Assembly (NCBI GenBank): GCA_041984235.1
Contig: JBHIYN010000008.1
Location: forward strand, 186,001-250,000
Reading direction: 5' to 3'
DNA: 64,000 bases
Origin: JBHIYN01 sp041984235
GTDB taxonomy: Bacteria > Pseudomonadota > Gammaproteobacteria > Ga0077536
Shown here: positions 33,301-43,279 of the stretch, in pieces
Numbering within the stretch: position 1 is the stretch's first letter
Layout: every line of letters starts with the position of its first letter
Made by a program: the position numbers and the translations under genes
Notes under the pieces: model-generated
Database searches by the model: none
What the model was told of the DNA's origin: nothing
Seen by the model: the letters and a program-made list of their open reading frames with translations, nothing else

Positions 33301-33654
33301 GCGCTGCTTCTCGCGTCGGACTTGGATGTAATGTCCAGATACCTAACCCCTGCTGCACCGCCGGAGCCGGTAGCGCCCCCTCGGGGAAAGCGGGCGTGAA
33401 GGTCCTTCCTCGTTGCGACTAACAACGGCCGTCTGCGATCGAGGTTTAGCAGGATCGGGACGACGCGAGTGACGCGATTCACACTCCTGCGCTGCTGCCG
33501 GGGTAGCGCTGCCCGCGAATGCCAAGCGCCGCACAAATTTCCCTGGCCCGGCGCCAATGCCGGATACGGTTACTCAAGAAGGACGGCACGCCGCCGTTAG
33601 GCAAGCCACCGGGCGCAGCGTCGCTGCGCCGAACGCGAGAAAGGAGCAGAACAC
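33301..33654. promoter_or_regulatory. Divergent promoter region with a structured leader for the HDOD gene
   Basis: This 354-base gap lies between the DUF1631-PP2C gene (minus) and the HDOD gene (plus) and contains no gene I can support. Toward the HDOD gene it carries two hairpins: ACGGC/GCCGT at 33583-33597 and a stronger one with arms GGCGCAGC (33612-33619) and GCTGCGCC (33623-33630). They are followed closely by GAAAGGAG, the ribosome binding site, about 8 bases before the ATG at 33655. The arrangement could give translational control. No riboswitch consensus is fully matched. Confidence 0.4.
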
Positions 33655-34563
33655 ATGAGTCATGCCGCGGCCGCGCTTGCAAAGGTTCCCATTACACCGA
33701 CGCTGGAGAGTGCCCCGCAGATGGTCGATGCCGTGCGTGGCCTCGTGTCACCTCCCGACGTGTGTGCCCGGGTTCTGCAGCTCGTGCGGTCGCCGACCGC
33801 ATCGGCGCAAGACATTGGTGAAGTCGTTGCCTGCGACCCCAACCTCACGTTGCGGCTGCTGAGAATCGTGAACAGCCCGGTCTATGGTCTGCGCGGCCGC
33901 GTCGATACAGTGTCGCGCGCGGTGACCATCCTGGGCAGTGATGCCCTTGGCAACCTCGTGGTCGCCGTGAGCGCCGTCGCTGCTTTCGGCCGCATCCCGG
34001 TCGACCTCGTCAACATGGATACCTTCTGGCGGCACAGCATCTTCTGCGCGCTGCTGGCACGCCTGCTGGCGCAGCGGTGCCGGGTTCTGCACCCTGAGCG
34101 CCTGTTCGTTGCCGGCCTGCTGCACGACATCGGCAGCCTCGTGCTCTACCACCGCGCGCCCGATACCAGCCGCGTCCTGATTGAGCTTGCCGCGGGCGAC
34201 GAAGCGCACCAGCACGCGCTCGAGAAGGAGGCCTACGGCTTCTCCCACGCGCGGGTCGGCGGACTGCTGATGGAGTCCTGGTCGCTGCCCGAACCCTTGT
34301 GCGAGGCGGTGTGCTGCCATCACGCCCCGGCAGGTGCGGGTGCCGCCCAGCAGGCCGCTGCCATCGTCCACCTTGCCGAGGTGCTGGCGAACCGGTCGCA
34401 GATCGGGGCTTACTGCGAGGTGCCGGCCACGCAGACCGCCGTATGTCCCGCCGCGTGGATTGCCCTGGGTATCGCGGAGGCCGAGCTCGATCTCGATGCG
34501 CTGATCGGCGAGGCCGGCCTGCAGTTCGCGGACCTGGTCGATGTGCTCGGGGTGCCGGCATAG
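33655..34563 (+). CDS. HDOD-domain signalling protein
   Basis: A 302-residue cytosolic protein with an HDOD domain over about residues 30-230, the non-enzymatic relative of HD phosphohydrolases used in signalling. Typical marks are PPDVCARVLQLVRSPTASAQ, ACDPNLTLRLLRIVNSPVYG and AVTILGSDALGNLVVAVSA; the segment GLLHDIGSLVLYHRA keeps a His-Asp pair, although a complete metal site is not evident. GAAAGGAG precedes the ATG. It is divergent from the DUF1631-PP2C gene and lies upstream of the nucleotide cyclase gene on the same strand (251 bases between). HDOD proteins often take part in c-di-GMP or stress signalling; the partner here is unknown. Confidence 0.85.
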   Translation: MSHAAAALAKVPITPTLESAPQMVDAVRGLVSPPDVCARVLQLVRSPTASAQDIGEVVACDPNLTLRLLRIVNSPVYGLRGRVDTVSRAVTILGSDALGNLVVAVSAVAAFGRIPVDLVNMDTFWRHSIFCALLARLLAQRCRVLHPERLFVAGLLHDIGSLVLYHRAPDTSRVLIELAAGDEAHQHALEKEAYGFSHARVGGLLMESWSLPEPLCEAVCCHHAPAGAGAAQQAAAIVHLAEVLANRSQIGAYCEVPATQTAVCPAAWIALGIAEAELDLDALIGEAGLQFADLVDVLGVPA

Positions 34564-34814
34564 GGCGCCTGCCCATCCTGCGGCGGTGCGACGGCATGGC
34601 CAAGCGCAGGCCGCATCGGCGCCAGCCGGCCGCTCCGGGATCTTGCGGAAAATGTCAGCAATGGTTACAGGATCGTTAACGAATTTGAATTGCGACACCA
34701 CGCCGCGCGGTGCCGGCGCCGTTCTATGAGAATTACCTCGCAGAAGCAGGCACGGCCGCCTGATAGAAAATGAAGGGGGAGGAGGGGAGTATCGCTATCG
34801 CCTGACGGGTGGCC

Positions 34815-37211
34815 ATGATGACCGAGAGACCAGAGAATCCCGAATCAGAGCGCTCCGCGCACGCGATCGTGCCGGTCGACGACCTGTTCGAACAGCGTCT
34901 CACCCAGCGGGTGCTGGAGAAGACGCTGGGTGAATTCAGCGACCAGGAGCGCCGCGTCCTGCTCGAGCAGGTCGACAGCCTCGGTCGCCGGCTCGACTCA
35001 CTCATCGAGGCCACGCGCAAGGTACGCGAGCCGCTCTCGTTCGACCTCCTGCTGACCCGCCTGATGGCGCTCATTACCGAGGCCTTCGACGCCGATCGTT
35101 CTTCGCTCTTCCTCTACGATGCCGAGACTCACGAGCTGTATTCGCGCATCGCGCAGGGCGACCTGGTCGAGGAGATCCGTTTCGCTGCCGACGCCGGCAT
35201 CGCCGGTGCGGTGTTTCGCAGCGGCGAACCGGCGCTGATCCACAACGCTTATTCCGACAGCCGCTTCAATTCCGCCATCGACGCCGAGACCGGCTATCAC
35301 ACGCACAACATCCTGTGCGCGCCGCTGCGCGCGCGCAGCGGCGAGATCATCGGTGTCACCGAGGTCCTCAACAAGCGTCAGGGCGATTTCTCGATGGCCG
35401 ACTGCGCGTTGCTGCAGGCGTTCACCACGCACACCGCCGGGGTCATCGAGGCGGCCGAGCTCTCCGAGCGGGCGCGCAACTCGCGGCGCGAGGAAGCGCG
35501 CATACTGGAGGTAACGCAGGCGGTCTCCTCGGAGCTCAACATCGAGAAGCTGCTGCGCAAGATCATCAGTATCGCGACCGACCTGCTGGAGGCGGAGCGC
35601 AGCACGCTGTTCCTGCACGACGCGACTACCGACGAGCTCTGGTCGCGCGTGGCCGAGGGCATCGCCGAGCGCGAGATCCGGATTCCGGCCGGTGTCGGCA
35701 TTGCCGGCGAGTGCTTCACCTCGCGCGAGGCGATCAACATTCCCGACGCCTACGCAGACGCCCGTTTCAACCCCGAGGTCGACCGCAAGACCGGCTATCG
35801 AACCCGCTCTATTCTGTGCGTGCCGGTGGTCAACAAGCACGGCATGCCGATCGGCGTGGTCCAGGTGCTCAACCGGCGCGGCGGGCCGTTTCGCCAGCGC
35901 GACCAGCGGCGCCTGGAGATGCTCGCCGCGCAGAGCGCGATCGCGCTGGACAATGCGCGCCTGTTCCGCGAGGTGCTGGACGAGCGCAACTACAGCGAGA
36001 ACGTCCTGCGCAGCCTGTCCGATGCCGTCATCACGGTCGATACCGCCGGTAACGTTGTCAAGCTCAACGATTCGGCCTTGCGTATTCTCGGCGTACGTGC
36101 TGCCGCTGTCCTCGGCGCTTCGGCCGAGCTGGTGTTCGGACGTGGCAACGGCTGGCTGCTCGACCTCCTCGGCAAAGTCGTCGCCAGTCACGAAGCGGAG
36201 TCGATCATGGACGCGACCCTGCGCACGCGGGCCGGCGAGGACGTTTCGGTCAACGCCACCGCGACTCCGCTGGCCGACACCGAGGGTGATCCGCTCGGCT
36301 GTACCCTGATTATCGAGGACATCACCGAAGAGAAGCGCGTGCGTTCGACCATGGCCCGTTACATGACGGCAGAGGTCGCCGAGCAGGTGCTGGCCGAGGG
36401 CGAGTCGGTGCTGGGCGGCCGCTCCCAGCCGGCCACCATCCTGTTCTCCGACATCCGCGGCTTCACCACCCTGGCCGAGCAGCTCGGACCGCAGGATACG
36501 GTGTCGCTGCTGAACGAATACTTCGGCGAGATGGTCGAGATCGTATTCAGTCACAACGGCATTCTCGACAAGTACATCGGTGACGCGATCATGGCCGTGT
36601 TCGGCACGCCGTTCCCCTCGGAGCAGGATGCCGACAATGCCGTGCTGACCGCGATTCGCATGCAGCAGGCGATCGCCGACATGAACGCGCGGCCGGACCG
36701 GGGCGCACTGCCGCCGCTGCAGATTCGCATCGGCGTCAACTCCGGCGACGTCGTTGCCGGCAACATCGGCTCGGCCCGCCGCATGGACTACACGGTCATC
36801 GGTGATGGCGTGAACACGGCCTCGCGCCTGGAGTCTGCGAACAAGCAGCTCGGCACGCAAATCCTGATCAGCGGCTCGACGCGCGAGCTGCTGCGTAACG
36901 AGTACCGCCTGCGCGAGCTCGACCGCATCCGCGTCAAGGGACGGCGCGCCCCGCTGCCGGTGTTCGAGGTGCGTGGCCTCGCGGCCGAGCCCGCGCCGGC
37001 GTGGGAGGAGACGCTGCTCGCGACGTTTGCCGCCGGGCTCGCCGCCTACCGTGCGCGCGACTGGGAGTACGCCATCGGGCGTTTCCGCGCGGTGCTTGCC
37101 GCCGATCCTCACGACCATCCGAGCCGGCTGCTGATCGCGCGCGCCAGCGGGTATTGCGAGGCACCGCCGCCGGCCGACTGGGACGGCGTCTCGGAGCTGG
37201 CGGAGAAGTAA
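34815..37211 (+). CDS. GAF-GAF-PAS class III adenylate/guanylate cyclase
   Basis: A 798-residue sensor cyclase: GAF domains at about residues 74-222 and 237-384, a PAS domain at 398-505, and a class III cyclase domain at about 535-720. The cyclase has both metal-binding aspartates (LFSDIRGFTTLAE near 542; IGDAIMAVFG near 590), the purine-selecting lysine in LDKYIGDA and DYTVIGDGVNTASRL with the Asp, Asn and Arg expected for adenylate cyclases. cAMP is thus the likely product. The start could be GTG 34809, ATG 34815 or ATG 34818. It ends 3 bases before the convergent glnS gene. The GAF/PAS ligands are unknown. A downstream kinase in this island carries a cyclic-nucleotide-binding domain. Confidence 0.88.
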   Translation: MMTERPENPESERSAHAIVPVDDLFEQRLTQRVLEKTLGEFSDQERRVLLEQVDSLGRRLDSLIEATRKVREPLSFDLLLTRLMALITEAFDADRSSLFLYDAETHELYSRIAQGDLVEEIRFAADAGIAGAVFRSGEPALIHNAYSDSRFNSAIDAETGYHTHNILCAPLRARSGEIIGVTEVLNKRQGDFSMADCALLQAFTTHTAGVIEAAELSERARNSRREEARILEVTQAVSSELNIEKLLRKIISIATDLLEAERSTLFLHDATTDELWSRVAEGIAEREIRIPAGVGIAGECFTSREAINIPDAYADARFNPEVDRKTGYRTRSILCVPVVNKHGMPIGVVQVLNRRGGPFRQRDQRRLEMLAAQSAIALDNARLFREVLDERNYSENVLRSLSDAVITVDTAGNVVKLNDSALRILGVRAAAVLGASAELVFGRGNGWLLDLLGKVVASHEAESIMDATLRTRAGEDVSVNATATPLADTEGDPLGCTLIIEDITEEKRVRSTMARYMTAEVAEQVLAEGESVLGGRSQPATILFSDIRGFTTLAEQLGPQDTVSLLNEYFGEMVEIVFSHNGILDKYIGDAIMAVFGTPFPSEQDADNAVLTAIRMQQAIADMNARPDRGALPPLQIRIGVNSGDVVAGNIGSARRMDYTVIGDGVNTASRLESANKQLGTQILISGSTRELLRNEYRLRELDRIRVKGRRAPLPVFEVRGLAAEPAPAWEETLLATFAAGLAAYRARDWEYAIGRFRAVLAADPHDHPSRLLIARASGYCEAPPPADWDGVSELAEK

Positions 37212-37214
37212 GCC

Positions 37215-38900
<1,686 letters not shown>

Positions 38901-39220
38901 GACTCTCGCTGGCGTTCAGGGCAAAGTGGCGACGGTCGGGGCCGCCCGGGCGGCGCAATTATAGGGCCTGGGGGCAGGTTGCCCGCGCCGCCCATTCGAC
39001 CTCCGGTGCGGTGGCGCCGGGACAGATCCGCACGCACGGCCCGATGGTACAATCAATTGATTGTGCAATGGACAGGTAACGAGCCGGGCCATGATGGACG
39101 CGGCGCCGTCTGCCGCGCGGCTGGTCGCTGCGCCAGGATGGCATCGTACGAGGCGCGGCGCTTACCCGCATCGGGGCGGTCAAACATGGCGGACTCGCGC
39201 GCAGCGAGCAGTAACAGCCG
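38901..39220. promoter_or_regulatory. Divergent promoter region with a 16-bp palindrome
   Basis: This 320-base spacer between glnS (minus) and the PilZ-DUF1631 gene (plus) holds no gene I support. It contains the perfect palindrome ACAATCAATTGATTGT at 39049-39064, a good candidate operator, overlapping a TACAAT sequence (39048-39053) that could be a -10 box for the plus-strand gene. On the minus strand, TATAAT (38963-38958) faces glnS, without a convincing -35. Confidence 0.5.
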
Positions 39221-42200
39221 ATGAGTTCGGGGCAGGGGCAGTCGGGCGGCGCCGAGCAGCGCCGCTATGTGCGCGTGCCGCTCAACCTCGACGGCCTGCT
39301 GGCGATCGGGTCGCGGCCGCCGGTACCGTGCACGGTGCGCGATTTCTGTGCCGGCGGCATGTTTATCAGCGCCGATCCGGCGCACTACGCCAGTGCCGAG
39401 GCGCAAACCCCGGCGGTGCTCTACTTCGCGCTGTTCGTCGGCGGAGAGAAACACGACTACCAGATCTCGCTGGCCATCGCGCGGGTGGTGGCCAAGGGCA
39501 TCGGCGTCTCCTTCGTCGACCCCGACCAGCAGACGCTGGACCTCCTCGGCCAGCTCGCGGCGCCGGCTGCCCCGCCCGAAAGTGCTGGCACCGAGGCGCC
39601 TGGCGGGCCCGCTGACGATTTCGCCGCCCGACACGCCGAGGTCGCGGGACCGCTCAAGGCCCTGATTGCCGAGGAGGTGCGCAAGCTCGTCGAGCGCTTC
39701 ATCGAGCGCGTCGACGAACAGCTCTTCCTCGCCGCACGCGACGCCGGCAACAACGTCGACGAGACACGCTTTCTCGACGGCCAGCGCGAAATGCGCGGGC
39801 GCCAGGAGCGCATCCGCGGCGAGGTGCCGGCCAATCTCGAACGCGGCGTGGAAACCCTGCGCAACCCGTTCGCCGATCAGGACAAGGACGCCTCCTCGCT
39901 CGGCATGTCCGATCTCTCGCTGATCGAGAAAGACGAGTTCGAGGATTTTCTGGCGGTCTCCGAGATGGTCTCGGAGCTGGAGCCGGAGTTCAGCGGGCCG
40001 CTGCTCGCGCTGCGCCACCGCTTGTCGTTTCTCGCCAACCGCGAGCTGGACGCCACCAACCTGCCGATCGGACCGAACGTGCTGTGCACGGCGTTCTCGG
40101 AGTGCATCAAGGGGCTGCAATCGGATCGACCGGTCGTGGCGCGTGTGTACCGCGTGCTGCACGAGACCATGTCACGCCATCTCGACGGCTTCTACGAGCG
40201 CGTCAACGCGTTGCTCGTCGAGCACGGCATCGTGCCGGTCATCGACCCCGAGAAGCCGGTGTTCCGCAAGTCGCCGGCCGCGAGTGGTGGCTTCGACGCC
40301 GAGGCGTCGCCGCCGCCAGTGGCCGAAGAGGACGACCTGACCGACCTGATGCCGGGTCCCGAAGGCTACGACACGAACGCGCAGGCGCCGGCCGGCGGCG
40401 GGCCCGCGACCCCGACACCCCGCGCGGCGGGCGGGGTCCAGGCGGCGCCTCCGAACGTGCCGGCTGGCGTGCAGGCGGCGCCTCCGAACGTGCCGGCCGG
40501 CGTGCAGGCGGCGCCTCCGGGCGTAGCGGGCGGGGTGCAGGCGGCGCCACCGCGCGTACCGGGCGGCGTGCAGGCGGCGCCTCCGAGCGTACCGGGCGGG
40601 GTGCAGGCGGCGCCTCCGAACGTACCGGCCGGCGTGCAGGCGGCGCCTCCGGGTGTACCGGGCGGCGTGCAGGCGGCGCCACCGGGCGTACCGGGCGGCG
40701 TGCAGGCGGCCCCCCCGGGCGTAGCGGGCGGTGTACAGGCGGCACCGCCGGGTGTGCCGGGCGGCATACAGGCCGCACCGCCTTCGGTGCCCGGGTCGCC
40801 CGCGCTGGAGCCGCTGGAAGGCACGCAGCCGGGTGCGGACGGAGTGGTCGGCGCAGCGACGCCGGGCGGCGTGGTCGGTGGCGGCTGGGCGGCGCCCCCC
40901 GCGCAGTACGCGGCGCCGACCATGCAGCGCGCCTATTCCGCGGCCCAGACCCAGCTCGCGCTGCGCCGCGAGTTGTTGCCGGAAGGTGCCGGCACGCTGT
41001 CCGACACGGTGCGCCAGCGCGGCGCCTATTCCACCACCCAGATCGCCCAGGGGCTGTACGCCCTGCAGCAGGACTACGCCGTTCAGGACAGCGGCGACCT
41101 GCTGGATGCCGAAGGCGTCAAGGATCGCATCACGCGCGCGCTGATCGAGGACGGTGCACCCGAGAAAACCGTCGAGGGCGAGGCGGTCGACGCCATCGAG
41201 GTCGTCGCCAACCTGTTCAACGCCCTGCTCAGGGATGCGATGCTCGCACGTAACGCGCAATCCCACCTGACCCGTCTGCAGCCCGCGGTACACCGCGCCG
41301 CACTGCTCGATCCCGAATTCTTCGAGTCCACCGATCATCCCGTGCGCCAGGTCATCAACCGCGTGTCGCGCGTACGCGACGGTGACAGCGAAGGGCAGCA
41401 GCAGCGCAACCAGCAGGTCCGTGAACTGGTATCGCGGGCCAACCGCGAGTTTCGCGACGACCTGTCGGTGTTCGACGACGTGCTCGCCGAGCTCGATGGC
41501 GTCATCGAGGCGCAGGAAGGCGAGTACCGGGCCAAGGTCGCCGACGTCGTGCAGTCGTGCGAAGAGCAGCAGCAGATCCTCGAGTCGCGCCGTGGCCACT
41601 CGCTGGAAGAAACCGATGGCGCCGGTGGCTCCGACCTGCCCGAGGAGTGGAACAAGTGGCTGGAACGGTCGCGCAAGCTCGAAGTCGGCCAGCGCGTGAT
41701 GATGAACGCCAATTCACCGCGCGCCGCGGTCGCCACCCTGGTATGGAAGGAGGCACGCAACAACCTGTTCGTGTTCGTCGACGAGCAGGGCAACAAGTCG
41801 AGCACGCTCACGCTGCAACAGGTAGCGATGTACCTGCGTCGCGGCATCCTGCGCATTCTCGATCGCAGCGAGGAATCGCCGGCGCTGGAGCGCGCCATGG
41901 TGGGCGTGGTGGAGCGTCTGCATACCCAGGTCGAGGAGCACGCGACCCGCGACCCGCTGACCGGATTCCTGTTGCGCAAGTTCTTCGTCGATGCCATCGA
42001 TGCCGCGCAGCCGGACACCGAGACGCAGGCAGCGCGCAACGCCGCCGTCTGTGAGATCGCCATCGAGAACCTGGCGGCCGTCGCGCAGGAGCATGGCGAA
42101 GCCGCGGGCGAAGCGCTCCGGCGGGCGCTGGCCGAGGAGTTGAAACAGGCGGTGCGGGGCCGCGACATCGTGTTCGGCGTACTCGCGGACAACCTGCTCG

Positions 42201-43279
42201 GCATCTACTGGCCGACCGGAGGAATCCAGGGCGCCTACAAGAAGATGCAGGCGACGCTGGAAGCGCTGCAGGGCTTGTCGATCAAGGTCGAGGCGGACGG
42301 CAGCATCGATGCCGACGCGACCGACATCACCGGCGAGGCGACCGACGCGCAGACCCTGGTACGCCCGTTCAAGCCGGTGCTGGTGGCCGGCATCAGCGGG
42401 GGTGACGACGGCCTGGTGCAGGCCGAGGGCCTGCTCGCCGCGGCACACGAGGCGTGCGAGACCGCGCGCGAAATGGGGCCGGGCTCGATCTACGTCGCCG
42501 GCGGCGAGAACGAGCAGCGTCGCCAGCTCGAGCAACTGGTGGCCTGGGCCAACGGCGCGCTGGAGCGTGGCGATCTGAGTCTGCACGGCCAGTTCGTCAG
42601 CAGCCTGTCCGACGCCGAGCTGCCGCCCTCGGTGTACGTGGCGGTCGGTACCGTCGACCGCGGCGGCAAGCCGATTCCGGCCCAGGTGTTCGCGCCGGCG
42701 GTGGCGCGCTGCGAAATGGCGGCCGAGATCGACCTATGGACGTTCCGTCGCACGCTGGCCTGGATGCTCGCCCATGAAGACGAGCTCGAGCAGTACGCAC
42801 TCGTGGTCGTGCCGCTGTCGTCGGCATCGATGCGCAACGAGGACCTGCCGCACCTGATCATGAGCGAGTTCATGGAAACACCGGTGCCGCCCGGACGCAT
42901 CTGTTTCGCGATTCCCGACCACGACGTGGTCGAGAACGTGGTCGAGGCCGGGGAGCTGATCAGCACGCTCAAGGAGTTCGGCTGCCGATTCGTGCTCGAC
43001 GAGTTCGGCAGCGGGCACGAGAACTACGACTACATCAAGAGCCTGGATGTCGATTTCGTCACCGTCAAGACGAGCTTCATCACCGACGCCAGCAGTGACG
43101 CCAAGGATTTCGCCATGGCCAAGTCGATCAACGAGCTCGTTCACTTCATGGGCAAGAAGACGATCGCGCGCCAGGCGCCGGGCGGTGATCTGCGCGAGGT
43201 CATGACGCGGATCGGTATCGACTTCCTGCACGATCAGACCGATCATGTGACCCTCACCCAGGGAGAGTCCGGGGCATGA
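39221..43279 (+). CDS. PilZ-DUF1631-GGDEF-EAL protein with degenerate cyclase and phosphodiesterase domains
   Basis: A 1352-residue protein. Residues 5-110 are a PilZ-like domain (RRYVRVPLNLDGLL; VRDFCAGGMFI, with Cys in place of the usual Ser). Residues 130-345 and 560-810 are DUF1631, separated by a Pro-rich linker that holds an 11-copy repeat. A PilZ-like end (820-890) follows, then a GGDEF-like domain from RDPLTGFLLRKFFVDAI (about 910), in which GGDEF is replaced by LADNLLGIYW, and an EAL-like domain (1110-1345) lacking ExL and with DEFGSGHENYDYI in place of DDFG motifs. It is therefore probably a c-di-GMP sensor or scaffold, not an enzyme. Its stop overlaps the kinase start by 4 bases. 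Confidence 0.85.
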   Translation: MSSGQGQSGGAEQRRYVRVPLNLDGLLAIGSRPPVPCTVRDFCAGGMFISADPAHYASAEAQTPAVLYFALFVGGEKHDYQISLAIARVVAKGIGVSFVDPDQQTLDLLGQLAAPAAPPESAGTEAPGGPADDFAARHAEVAGPLKALIAEEVRKLVERFIERVDEQLFLAARDAGNNVDETRFLDGQREMRGRQERIRGEVPANLERGVETLRNPFADQDKDASSLGMSDLSLIEKDEFEDFLAVSEMVSELEPEFSGPLLALRHRLSFLANRELDATNLPIGPNVLCTAFSECIKGLQSDRPVVARVYRVLHETMSRHLDGFYERVNALLVEHGIVPVIDPEKPVFRKSPAASGGFDAEASPPPVAEEDDLTDLMPGPEGYDTNAQAPAGGGPATPTPRAAGGVQAAPPNVPAGVQAAPPNVPAGVQAAPPGVAGGVQAAPPRVPGGVQAAPPSVPGGVQAAPPNVPAGVQAAPPGVPGGVQAAPPGVPGGVQAAPPGVAGGVQAAPPGVPGGIQAAPPSVPGSPALEPLEGTQPGADGVVGAATPGGVVGGGWAAPPAQYAAPTMQRAYSAAQTQLALRRELLPEGAGTLSDTVRQRGAYSTTQIAQGLYALQQDYAVQDSGDLLDAEGVKDRITRALIEDGAPEKTVEGEAVDAIEVVANLFNALLRDAMLARNAQSHLTRLQPAVHRAALLDPEFFESTDHPVRQVINRVSRVRDGDSEGQQQRNQQVRELVSRANREFRDDLSVFDDVLAELDGVIEAQEGEYRAKVADVVQSCEEQQQILESRRGHSLEETDGAGGSDLPEEWNKWLERSRKLEVGQRVMMNANSPRAAVATLVWKEARNNLFVFVDEQGNKSSTLTLQQVAMYLRRGILRILDRSEESPALERAMVGVVERLHTQVEEHATRDPLTGFLLRKFFVDAIDAAQPDTETQAARNAAVCEIAIENLAAVAQEHGEAAGEALRRALAEELKQAVRGRDIVFGVLADNLLGIYWPTGGIQGAYKKMQATLEALQGLSIKVEADGSIDADATDITGEATDAQTLVRPFKPVLVAGISGGDDGLVQAEGLLAAAHEACETAREMGPGSIYVAGGENEQRRQLEQLVAWANGALERGDLSLHGQFVSSLSDAELPPSVYVAVGTVDRGGKPIPAQVFAPAVARCEMAAEIDLWTFRRTLAWMLAHEDELEQYALVVVPLSSASMRNEDLPHLIMSEFMETPVPPGRICFAIPDHDVVENVVEAGELISTLKEFGCRFVLDEFGSGHENYDYIKSLDVDFVTVKTSFITDASSDAKDFAMAKSINELVHFMGKKTIARQAPGGDLREVMTRIGIDFLHDQTDHVTLTQGESGA
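40433..40795 (+). repeat. In-frame 33-bp tandem repeat (11 copies)
   Basis: Eleven consecutive 33-base units encode the 11-residue motif GVQAAPP-x-V-P/A-A/G (residues 405-525 of the host protein). The variable residue is N, G, R or S, and the last unit has Ile instead of Val. Copies differ by synonymous and non-synonymous changes, so the array is not very recent. It lies in the Pro/Ala-rich linker between the DUF1631 halves and probably acts as a flexible spacer whose length can change by slippage. Confidence 0.9.

Noticed and set aside
34998..37118. A 706-codon open frame antisense to the cyclase gene
   Set aside because: Long stop-free antisense frames are expected at this GC content, and the sense frame carries complete GAF and cyclase motifs.
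40433..40795. The 33-bp repeats as a possible CRISPR array
   Set aside because: Units are directly adjacent with no spacers, in frame with a long gene and encode a regular peptide repeat.
39221..43279. Active diguanylate cyclase or phosphodiesterase
   Set aside because: The GGDEF and EAL catalytic signatures are both missing, so activity is unlikely; recorded as a degenerate receptor-like protein instead.
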